DNA from: Streptomyces sp. 8L
GTDB lineage: Bacteria; Actinomycetota; Actinomycetes; Streptomycetales; Streptomycetaceae
Direction of reading: 5' to 3'
NCBI RefSeq assembly: GCF_020176795.1
Contig: NZ_JAIUKE010000019.1
Coordinates: forward strand, 1-35,851
Length of the DNA: 35,851 nt
Shown piece after piece: positions 21,210-28,800 of this stretch. Within the stretch, counting starts at the first letter, position 1, and each line of letters starts with the position of its first letter. The position numbers and the translations under genes are program-made. The notes under the pieces were generated by a model. It had not been told where the DNA came from. It did no database searches and saw only the letters and a program-made list of their open reading frames with translations.

Positions 21210-22082
21210 CTACTTTCGAAGCCCTTTACCGGAGTCTCCCAGTCCGGGGAGTTCGATTTGATTTCCGATCCCGGTCAATCGGTTGATGATGGGTTCTACG
21301 TCGCCGAGTTCGACTCCCGCCCATTGCCGGTGCATCCTCTCGGCCACGGCGTATGTTGTGCCGCTGCCCCCGAAGGGGTCGAAAACGAGATCACCCAGCT
21401 CGCTGGCGATTCCCAGAACGCGTTCCAGGAGTTTCTCGCTAAGCTCATTGGCTTGACGATTTTTTGTCCTATGATGCCTTACGGGAGGGATATCGTTCCA
21501 GACGTCAGTAAGGTTGATCCCGTCCGGGTGAAGCTTATTGCGATGCCCCCCGTAGTCCTTAATGTCTTTTCCGCAGTGTCGGCAGACCTGAATGGGAACG
21601 CGCGGGCGCGTGAAACTGCGAGGTTTCCCGTTGGTGAAGTACAAAAGGCTGTAATGACTTGGGTACAGCTTGCCTGCGATCGGCAAGCTGGACTTGATGT
21701 CAATCGTGATCCAATGACGGAAATTCATGCCCAGACTCTGCATGTAAGCACCATTACCCATGTTCCATTTTGGAATATTGTAAAGAAAAAATGCACCCCC
21801 TGGACTGAGGAGTCGAAGGCCCTCTTTGATCCATGTCCGAGACCAACTCGTATAGTCGGCTTCCGTCATGGCGTCCGTAAAATGCTTGCCGTAAATCTTC
21901 CCGAGGTTGAACGGGGGATCCGCAAAGATCACATCAACTGATTGCGATGGCATGCTCCGCATTACGTCCAGGCAGTCGGCTTGGTATAGATTGCCAAGTG
22001 CTGTCTGCAAAACGGGAATTGGTTGTTCGATCGGGTGCGTTTCGCCCTGCGTTGAGACCGTATTGTTGGCCTGATGGCTCAC
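21210..22082 (-). CDS. Orphan DNA methyltransferase (beta-class N6-adenine/N4-cytosine type), 290 aa
   Basis: Transfers a methyl group from SAM to adenine N6 or cytosine N4 in DNA. Catalytic motif IV DPPF is at residues 55-58, and the SAM-binding FDPFGGSGTT is at 234-243; IV before I is the beta-class order. Between them a C167-x2-C170...H180...H185 cluster may bind zinc within the target-recognition part. NELSEKLLERVL is the family's usual helix before motif I. The start is GTG with GGAG at 22089-22092, spacer 6. The gene is clearly richer in A+T, with more A/T-ending codons than its neighbours, so it probably arrived from a lower-GC donor. No restriction endonuclease is recognisable beside it. 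Confidence 0.9.
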   Translation of the reverse strand: MSHQANNTVSTQGETHPIEQPIPVLQTALGNLYQADCLDVMRSMPSQSVDVIFADPPFNLGKIYGKHFTDAMTEADYTSWSRTWIKEGLRLLSPGGAFFLYNIPKWNMGNGAYMQSLGMNFRHWITIDIKSSLPIAGKLYPSHYSLLYFTNGKPRSFTRPRVPIQVCRHCGKDIKDYGGHRNKLHPDGINLTDVWNDIPPVRHHRTKNRQANELSEKLLERVLGIASELGDLVFDPFGGSGTTYAVAERMHRQWAGVELGDVEPIINRLTGIGNQIELPGLGDSGKGLRK

Positions 22083-22107
22083 CTTTAACTCCTAGCAGTC
22101 GCCCCCA

Positions 22108-22135
22108 TGTTTACGTTGCCTCACTGAGATTGCAA
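22108..22135 (-). promoter_or_regulatory. Possible promoter for the orphan methyltransferase
   Basis: On the minus strand, TTGCAA (22130-22135) and TAAACA (22108-22113) lie 16 bases apart, about 26 bases before the GTG start. The -35 is good and the -10 weak, so this is only a suggestion. Confidence 0.3.
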
Positions 22136-22416
22136 GCTGCTCGCCCCGACGTCCGTCATCGCCCGACCGAGCAGCACCAACAGGGGGCCGCCCTCCTCTC
22201 CTTTGACGGCCCGGAGCTGATGTGGCCCCTCGCCCTCCCGAAACCGACACCGTCCGGGCCGCTATGGACACCCGTCCGCCACCCCCGCGGTGCGTGGGGC
22301 GAGCCAGGCCGCTCCTGCGGCCCCCAGCCGAGCATCGGGGGGCCGGTTTGCGTCTGTCCGGGGGAAAGCAGGACGGCCCGAGTGTCGGCGCCCACAGTCG
22401 CGGCCACACCTGGCGC

Positions 22417-23376
22417 ATGGGCCCACTTCCTGTCCTCGACCCCATGCTGGCTACGGCCGGGAGCCTTCCCCTGCCCAGCGGCGATGACCAGTGGGCGGTG
22501 GAGATCAAGCAGGACGGCCAGCGCGCCCTGATCTACTTGCCCGGCGACGGCACGGTCACGATTCGCTCCCGGGGCGGCCACGCGGTAACCGCCGCCTACC
22601 CGGAACTGCACGGCCTGCCGGCAGCGCTCGGCACCGGGAACGCGGTGCTGGACGGCGAGATCATCGCTCCAGACGCCGACGGCCGCCCCGACTTCGAACG
22701 CCTCCAGGCCCGGATGGGCCTTACCCGTAGCCCGGTCCGCGCCGCCCGCCTAGCGGCACGCGTGCCCGTGCACCTGGCATTGTTCGACGTGCTGATCCTA
22801 GACGGCCGCGACCTCACCAGCCGGCCGTGGACCGAACGCCGCCAAGCCCTGACCGGCCTTGGCCTCAACGGCCCGGCCTGGTCGGTACCCACAGCCGCCG
22901 TCGGCCACGCCGCGAGCGCGCTGGAGGCAACCAGAACAGCCGGATGGGAGGGGATCGTGGCGAAGAGGCTCACTTCCCGTTACCGCCCCGGAGTGCGCTC
23001 CACTGACTGGCTCAAGATCAAGAACGTGCGCACCACTGATGCCATCGTCGGCGGATGGGTGCCCGGCACTGGCCGATTGACGGGACTACCCGGCGCCGTC
23101 CTGCTCGGAGAACTCTGCAATGGCCTGCTGCGCTACACCGGCTCCGTGGGAACCGGCTGGAACGACCGCGAACGCCGCCAACTCGCCGACCTCCTCGCGG
23201 TAGCTGCCTGGCCCGCCTGCCCGTTCACCCCCACGCCGAAGGTGCCCGCAGCCCGCTGGGTCCTGCCCCGTCTCGTCGCCGAGATCACCTACACCACCCG
23301 CACTCGCGCCGGATACCTGCGCCACCCCTCCTGGCACCGACTCCGCCCCGACCTCGCCCCCGACGACCTCACTTGA
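22417..23376 (+). CDS. ATP-dependent DNA ligase, 319 aa
   Basis: Seals nicks using ATP through a lysyl-AMP intermediate. From the ATG at 22417 the nucleotidyltransferase motifs are: motif I EIKQDGQR with nucleophile K31; LDGE around E81 (motif III region); LFDVLILDG; EGIVAKR with E178 and K183 (motif IV); and WLKIKN with K200/K202 (motif V). About 115 residues of OB-fold follow. Length and motifs fit the compact LigC-like bacterial ligases. The frame is open upstream to GTG 22222, which has GGAG six bases before it, but the added 65 residues are P/R-rich and unlike ligase sequence; the ligase fold begins close to LDPMLAT. The start is therefore unsettled. Its role may be repair or sealing plasmid DNA after transfer. 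Confidence 0.88.
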   Translation: MGPLPVLDPMLATAGSLPLPSGDDQWAVEIKQDGQRALIYLPGDGTVTIRSRGGHAVTAAYPELHGLPAALGTGNAVLDGEIIAPDADGRPDFERLQARMGLTRSPVRAARLAARVPVHLALFDVLILDGRDLTSRPWTERRQALTGLGLNGPAWSVPTAAVGHAASALEATRTAGWEGIVAKRLTSRYRPGVRSTDWLKIKNVRTTDAIVGGWVPGTGRLTGLPGAVLLGELCNGLLRYTGSVGTGWNDRERRQLADLLAVAAWPACPFTPTPKVPAARWVLPRLVAEITYTTRTRAGYLRHPSWHRLRPDLAPDDLT

Positions 23377-23720
23377 GATCAGCCACGCTCGACTACCACG
23401 CAGGATGAGGGCCGGAGCGACGACCGCCCCCACTCCCCCGGATGCGCCCCGCTGAACACCGTCAACTCCGGCGGTGGTCAGCGCAGGGCACTCTTCGAGC
23501 CGGCTCTTGGTACCAACTCGACGGAAGGCGCCGGCTCGCTGACGAGCGCGACCCCAGATCGGATGCCGGTCCGCCCGGCGGTGAACGGGTTCCGTGGAAG
23601 CGAGTAGGCGGCAACCGGCGGAGGGTGCGCCGTTCCGTCTCTACCCGGACAGGGGATTGGGGCCTCACGGCAGGACCGGGTTCGATGGAGGCGGCGAGTG
23701 CCGGCTCCGGAAGGGTCAGC
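23377..23720. other. Intergenic region without a recognisable gene
   Basis: Frames on both strands are open here but give R/P/G-rich shadow peptides with no domain sense and no good ribosome binding site. It separates the ligase from a convergent minus-strand pair. I see no strong hairpin. Confidence 0.4.
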
Positions 23721-23957
23721 TCATGATCCCGCGTATTCATGCGCGCCCTCGCCGCGCCATTCGACCCATGCCGGATTGTCGAGCAGCTCCTCGGCGCCCT
23801 CCAGCCCGGCGCCCTCCAGGAAGACGACGAGGTCGTGGTCGCTGTGCGCGAGCCCGAGAATCCGGCCGTGCGCGGTGACACGCCGGCCACCAGTGCGCGA
23901 CGGAGCGTGGACGACGATCGGAGCAGCCATACCTCCAGGGTGGCCGTCGCCGTTCAT
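23721..23957 (-). CDS. Small 78-aa protein coupled to the DUF6233-like gene
   Basis: The ATG at 23957 overlaps the upstream stop as ATGA (23957-23954). The protein contains APIVVHAPSRTGGRRVT, then GRILGLAHSDHDLVVFL and ends in WVEWRGEGAHEY. This matches a small Streptomyces protein type that I recall next to DUF6233 genes; its function is unknown. An internal ATG at 23930 with GGAGGT directly in front of it (almost no spacer) is an alternative start. Confidence 0.8.
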   Translation of the reverse strand: MNGDGHPGGMAAPIVVHAPSRTGGRRVTAHGRILGLAHSDHDLVVFLEGAGLEGAEELLDNPAWVEWRGEGAHEYAGS

Positions 23958-24304
23958 TCCAGCACTCCGAGCTCCCGGTCTGGCCGGCATGAGGGGCATG
24001 CTCGTGCGGCCCCGTCGGCAAGCAGCCGTAGCGCTTGGTCGCGCAGGAGTGGCACCATCCCGGGCCGGTTCTCCCAGCAGTTGCCAGCGTGGAGCCAGCC
24101 GGGTGAGCCGGGCCGGGACCGGGGGCTGCTGAGTATCCACTCACCGACGGGCGGACGGGCGAGTTCGGCGGAGCGTTCCTGTCGCCGCTGTTCGAGCTGA
24201 GCCTGTTCGGCGACGGCGAGGGCCTGCTCCACGTGCCCGAGCCAGATCCGAAGCTGCCTGGCCAGGGTCTGGAGGCGTGGAACGTCGGGCGGTAGGTCGA
24301 ACAT
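23954..24304 (-). CDS. DUF6233-like protein, 116 aa
   Basis: Family hallmarks are visible: N-terminal LPPDVPRLQTLARQLRIWL, a helical Q/E/R-rich stretch, WIL plus a Pro-rich turn, then WLHAGNCW, a QALRLLADGAARACPSCRPD block and the LGVLE end. The H-x-G-x-C and C-P-x-C spacing suggests a metal-binding fold; the family's function is unknown. The ATG at 24304 has no clear ribosome binding site, so it may be read from a leaderless transcript. It is head-to-head with the disrupted ribbon-helix-helix gene and overlaps the next gene by 4 bases. Confidence 0.8.
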   Translation of the reverse strand: MFDLPPDVPRLQTLARQLRIWLGHVEQALAVAEQAQLEQRRQERSAELARPPVGEWILSSPRSRPGSPGWLHAGNCWENRPGMVPLLRDQALRLLADGAARACPSCRPDRELGVLE

Positions 24305-24380
24305 GTGTGCGAGTCTACGAGATGCGACCCGGGCTCGGCAGGATCGGTTCGACAGAGAGGTTGCCGGACGCCCACAAGCG

Positions 24381-24418
24381 AACTTTTTTGTATTTTTGTG
24401 CCTACAGTGTCCCTACAG
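24381..24418 (+). promoter_or_regulatory. AT-rich promoter region with operator-like direct repeat CCTACAG
   Basis: A T-rich run (24384-24397) stands out from the GC-rich background. It is followed by CCTACAG twice (24401-24407 and 24412-24418), one helical turn apart (11 bases). This lies just before the start of a ribbon-helix-helix gene. Such regulators often bind short direct repeats at their own promoters, so autoregulation is plausible. Confidence 0.45.
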
Positions 24419-24432
24419 AAACGAGCTGCGCC

Positions 24433-24654
24433 ATGGGCAGGCCCAAGACCGAAGAGGCGAAACCCCGAAGCGCAACATCCGCGTAGGCGACGCTCTCTGG
24501 GCTGACGCCAAGGCCGCGGCCAAGGCGACCGACCGGACCGTCACCAGCGTCGTCGTGGAAAAGCTGGCCGACTACGTCGCCGAGCACAAGGCACAGCAGC
24601 GTCGCCTGCCCGATCCCGCCCCCGAGGGGCGCGAGCTGATGGAGCGGTTCAGGG
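24433..24654 (+). pseudogene. Ribbon-helix-helix (CopG-like) DNA-binding protein gene, frameshifted
   Basis: The ATG at 24433 reads MGRPKTEEAKP and soon stops at 24484-24486. The next frame continues as ETPKRNIRVGDALWADAKAA, then a TVTSVVVEKLADYVAEH helix pair. Together these give a standard RHH protein (GRPK start, KRNIRV strand, helix, T-V-T-S turn, helix). Adding one G in the GG near 24454 restores one frame, MGRPKTEEGETPKRNIRV. Either the gene is broken or the assembly lost a base. Where the restored protein ends is unclear because coding signal switches frame near 24640-24655. Confidence 0.6.
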
Positions 24655-24899
24655 TTGACCGTCCAGGCGGCTGGCGGTTCCCGCCACGTACACGTACCCG
24701 TCCAGCTGCGGACTTGGATCATCTCGCCGACCCAGCGCATGGTCACCTTCGAGTCCGGCGAGGTCTCCGGACTCCTCCGCGCACTGGCCGACTCCTACCG
24801 CGCCCCCCCCTGTACCGGGTGGTGGCCGAGGACCTTATGCAGCTCGCCGACGCACTCGACGTGCAGGCCCACCAGGCGCTCGACGAGGCAGCCGAGTAG
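24655..24899 (+). pseudogene. Small unrecognised gene broken at a run of eight Cs
   Basis: From TTG 24655, G/C-ending codons follow one frame (TVQAAGGSRHVHVPVQLRTW ... SGLLRALADSY) up to the C8 run at 24803-24810. After it the coding signal moves to another frame (LYRVVAEDLMQLADALDV ... QALDEAAE) and stops at 24899. Adding one C joins both halves into a protein of about 80 residues. I do not recognise it. A homopolymer error is as likely as a real mutation. It might be part of the preceding RHH gene or a second gene behind it. Confidence 0.4.
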
Positions 24900-24987
24900 G
24901 AGGCCCTGGGACACGCTGGCGCCACTCGGCTCAGGCGCCCGCTCGCGATACTGGAAACAGATCGGGCGCGAGGGAGGAATGGCGGCC

Positions 24988-25266
24988 CTAGCCCTCCGCA
25001 GCCTCCGGGTGCCGCACCGCGGCCTTCACCGCCATCTCCAGCGCGAGCCGCCCCACCCCATCCGCCGCCGCAGCATGCTCGGCGACCGCGCTCTGTACCG
25101 CCAGCACCGCCTCACGCCACCGCGCATGCGCCGCGTTCCACGCCTCATGCTCCTCAGGCGTCCACTCGGCCGTCGGCCGGCCCGGCACCTCCTGAAGCCG
25201 AAGCACCTCCGCGTACGCGTCGACGGCCGACTGCTCCAGCTCAATGAGTCTCGCGGGAATGTCCAT
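24988..25266 (-). CDS. Hypothetical 92-aa helical protein
   Basis: The ATG at 25266 has GAGG almost adjacent, a weak site. The protein begins MDIPARLIELEQSAVDAYAE and is alpha-helical and acidic, with A-rich C-terminal helices (VQSAVAEHAAAADGVGRLAL). Codon third positions are strongly G/C. This type of short protein is common in Streptomyces but I know no function. A tiny ORF lies 24 bases upstream on the same strand and could be co-transcribed. Confidence 0.65.
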   Translation of the reverse strand: MDIPARLIELEQSAVDAYAEVLRLQEVPGRPTAEWTPEEHEAWNAAHARWREAVLAVQSAVAEHAAAADGVGRLALEMAVKAAVRHPEAAEG

Positions 25267-25290
25267 GCCTCGGAGCGTACGACGACGCCC

Positions 25291-25392
25291 TCACGCCGCC
25301 GCGGCAACCCCCGCGGCGCGCGCCTCACACTCCACGGCGGCGGGCCACTCGCCGAGCAGCTGCTGGTACTCCGCCCCTTGCTCGCGCGTCAT
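25291..25392 (-). CDS. Possible 33-aa small ORF
   Basis: The ATG at 25392 (or GTG 25395) follows a GCGGGG stretch and encodes MTREQGAEYQQLLGEWPAAV plus an Ala-rich tail. Its codons end mostly in G/C and the peptide looks protein-like, unlike the Arg-rich shadow in the overlapping frame. It could be a small gene leading into the 92-aa gene or the remnant of a larger one. Confidence 0.3.
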   Translation of the reverse strand: MTREQGAEYQQLLGEWPAAVECEARAAGVAAAA

Positions 25393-25490
25393 CACCCCGC
25401 AGACGCGTCATCAACGCGCGGATCGCAGACTCCGGTCTCGCTGATCGCTTCAACCGGGAACGGACAGGCATAGCCGATCTGCCTCGATGT

Positions 25491-25790
25491 CTATTGCCTC
25501 GTGTTTGCAACCAATTCGCCTGCCATCAGCGCGCGTACGGCTTCTTCGAGGATCGCCGTGTATCGCCTGAGTTCGTGGTTCTCCTGGACCAGCGGGTTGT
25601 TCCGTTCTGGGTGTGCCGCAAAGGCTTCGTCCATCTCCCTCAGTTGGGTCTCAAGTTCCGACTGCTCCGGTGCTGGTCCGGCGGCTACTGCGAGCCGGGC
25701 GGCTCGCCGGGCGGCGAACTGCGTGAGGAGTTCACGCTGTCCTTCGGTGAGTCCTTCGTTGGCCGCGCCGCTCTCGTCCTTTTGGTCCAT
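25491..25790 (-). CDS. 99-aa predicted coiled-coil protein behind the relaxase
   Basis: The ATG at 25790 follows GGAG (25799-25802) with an 8-base spacer, 22 bases after the relaxase stop, so the two are probably one operon. The sequence is MDQKDESGAANEGLTEGQRE, then a QFAARRAARLAVA helix and a long E/L-rich helix (SELETQLREMDEAF ... LVQENHELRRYTAILEEAV). It looks like a small coiled-coil DNA-transfer accessory protein, but the family is not recognised. An in-frame extension to 25976 lies inside the relaxase gene and is a shadow. Confidence 0.75.
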   Translation of the reverse strand: MDQKDESGAANEGLTEGQRELLTQFAARRAARLAVAAGPAPEQSELETQLREMDEAFAAHPERNNPLVQENHELRRYTAILEEAVRALMAGELVANTRQ

Positions 25791-25812
25791 TCCCTCTACT
25801 CCACACTCATCA

Positions 25813-28800
25813 TCACGGTGCCCTACGCGATCCCGGGTTGGGTCCACGTCGCCGGTGGTGGTTCTGTTCGTCCTGGGTGCTTTCGGCCCGCCGCCGGCGG
25901 ACGGCTTCGGCGGCCGGTACGCCGGGTGTGACGGAGGCCAGACCGCTTCGTGCTCGCTCTGCGTCGCGGTGGGCACGGACTTCCTCCAGACGCTGCTGGA
26001 TGCGGGAGCGCTGGAAGAGCGTCAGGGTTTCGTACAGCTCGGACCACTGCTCTCGCCCTTCGACCTCATCAGGAGTCTCCCCCAACGGCTCGTCAGTGTC
26101 GATCTGGTTCAGCATTCGATAGGTGGCGAGAGCTGCGACGAGCTGCTGCCACTGCTCCTGCTGACCGGTGTCCTCCGAATCCGGCGAGGGAATCTGCTCG
26201 ACCCACTCCTCGACAGGTTCCTGCCCCTCCAGAGCTCGGCGCAGGGCGAGTTCGGCGAATGCTGCGGCCGCAGCCGATACTGCCTCCCGGTCCGCAGGTT
26301 CTGAGACGTGGGCGTCGAGCAGCCGGTACTGGAAGTTCTCGGCCGTGCGGGCGGCGATCCTCATCCCGCTGGACGGCTCGTCGGGCCGATGCCGCGCGGC
26401 GGCAGACGCGCGAGCACGGCGGCCAACCTCAGCGATGCGCTCCTGGAAGATCGACCACGCATGGGCGTCGCGGGGATCAGTCGGCTGCTCTCCAATACCG
26501 GGAATGTCGTCGGCCAGAGCATGGCGGATGCGCCACACGTCAGCTACCGCCGCCACGCACTCCCACTGTTCGCGTAGGCCGGTTCCCTCGGCGGGGACCG
26601 GGCCGAGGACCCGAGCCCAGGGCGGTGGGGACTCGGCCAGAGCAAGTCCCATCTGCTCCAGCCGCTCTGAGAGCACGAAGCGCCGTTCGACGAGATGTTG
26701 ACGCCAGCCCTCCGGGGTGTCCATGTCCCGGACGGCTCCGGAAGGAGCGATCCAGTCGGGCAGGTGTCCGCTGTTGTCCAGGACTGGTGCCGGACCGTGC
26801 GGGAGCTCCTCGCGCAGCCGCTGTTCAACTCCGATCTTGGTGGCAATGAGCTGGGCGCGCTTGAGTCGTTCCCGGGCGATGTCCTGGCGCCGGAGGTTTG
26901 CAGTGCGCTCGGCGCGGGTGGCCGCTACGGGCTGGCGGGGGGTGCGGCCTATGCCAGCACCAGGTTCGCGCTGCCAATCCTCGCGCATCCGTTCACTCGT
27001 GGGCATCGCCCTGCGTAGCTTCTGCTCGCGTCGTAGCAGAGCATGTTCCGCAGTAGCGGCGCGTTCGGTTTCGTGGTCCCCTTCGTGTTCCGCGCGGCGG
27101 ATGCGGGCCCGCTCCTGAGTGATGGCTGCGGCAAGTTGGGCACCAGTGAGCTGCCCACGTGTCCGGTCGGGCCAGGCGGGATGGGGAAGCCCGTTTGCGA
27201 CGACGGGTCGGGGCTGGCTGTCGACGGCGGCGTCCGCACGCAGGAGTTCCTCCAGGGCGGTTCGTCGGTGCTGCTCGGCGAGTTCCAGGAGGCGCAGTAT
27301 CTGTTCTTTGCTGAGCGTCTTCAGTGGGCGACTGCCGCCTGGCTGCGCTTCCTTTCGGGCGGCCCGGTCGGCTGCCCTTTGTCCAGCTTCGACGCGGTAG
27401 TCGATGCGCCAGGCCAGCACGGCGGCCGGGTCTTCCGCATCGGCGAAGGATCGTTCATCGAAGGCAACCCGGATGAGCTGGCCGAGGTCCCATCCTTCGG
27501 CTTCGGCAGCTCGCAGCGAGCGCTCGGCGACCTCCCAGGCGTCCGCGGCGATGAACATCTCAGCCTCGGGTCCAAGGACACGGCGGGTGACGTTCTGCAG
27601 GCGCTGGTTGGTGGCGTGGGCGTAGACGTCGGTGTATTCGGCGACGAGTTGGCTGATGCTGTAGGCGCGTTCCTGTTCGGCCTCGATCATCTCGTGAGCG
27701 GAGATGGAGGCCTGGCTGCTGAGGGCCACGGTGTCCAGCACGTCGCGCATGTTCTGTGCGTCGTCGGTGACGACATAGATGTGGTTGGACTGACTCCCCC
27801 GGGTCGCCTCGACGTATGCAGCCTCCCGCGAAGTACGGGCACTGATGAGGCCGTGGGCGGCTGCCACCGTGATGCCCTGGGCACGGTGTGTGGTGTACGC
27901 GTACCCGAGTTCGGCGTTCCTGCGCAGGTAGCCGCGCTGCAGAACGATCCGACCTCCGTGGCCGGTGTGTCGGACGTGGACGTGTCCGCGTGGGTCGATC
28001 CGCTCGATCAGCCACTGGTCGCCGTTCTTGACATAGTCACGGCCTCCGAGCAGGGAGAGTTTGCGCTGGTTCTTGCGGGTGACGATGACGTCGCCGACCG
28101 CGGCGTGGAGCTCGTCACGCAACCGCGTGGTGCGGCTCAGGTCGAGTCGGCCCGAGGCGAGTTGGAAGGCTTGGGCCCGCAGGTTGAGTTCGCGGACCAT
28201 CTCTGTGTCGTCGGCCATCATCAGTGCTTTCAGACCGGCCTCGGTGTCTCGTTGCCACCCGGCGAAGACAGCATCGAGCATCTCCTCGTGGCTGCCGCCC
28301 ACGACTCGCCCCTGGTCCAGGTACCAGCTCCAGGCATCAGCCGGATCACCATTGCGCAGGACAAGGGTGGCCGCCCCCTCACCCTCGGTCTGGAAGCGAT
28401 GGAGCTCGCCAAGCTCTACCACGCCGACGGTCCGTGCGAGTTGGCGCAGCAGGCCTCCCGACTCGATCGAGCCGAGCTGCGCGGGATCTCCGATGAGCCG
28501 GACCAGGGCGCCGGCGGACTCGGCCTCGGCCACCACACGCGCGAGGTTGCGCGTACCGGCCATGCCCGCCTCGTCCACCACGATCACGTCGCCCGGGCGC
28601 AGCGAGTATTCCTCCGAGACGGTCTTCCGGCGCTTGTTGCTGCGGCGTTTCAACACGCGATGGACGATGCTGCCTTCGGTCAGCTGATCGCGCTGGGCGA
28701 GCCAGCCGTGCAGTGTGTACGCCGTGGTGTCGAGATCAGCCTCGATGACCTTCATCGCGCGTGAGGAGGGTGCAAGAGGTATGAGCCGTCCGCCCCCGGC

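Noticed and set aside
21177..21941. 254-codon plus-strand frame opposite the orphan methyltransferase
   Set aside because: The minus strand has DPPF and FDPFGGSGTT motifs; the plus frame is their complement.
23462..23890. 142-codon minus-strand frame after the ligase
   Set aside because: S/R/P-rich, crosses the coupled 78-aa gene in another frame, and has no ribosome binding site.
27043..28764. 573-codon plus-strand frame opposite the relaxase
   Set aside because: Antisense to the helicase core of the relaxase, which has all expected motifs. No ribosome binding site or family pattern.
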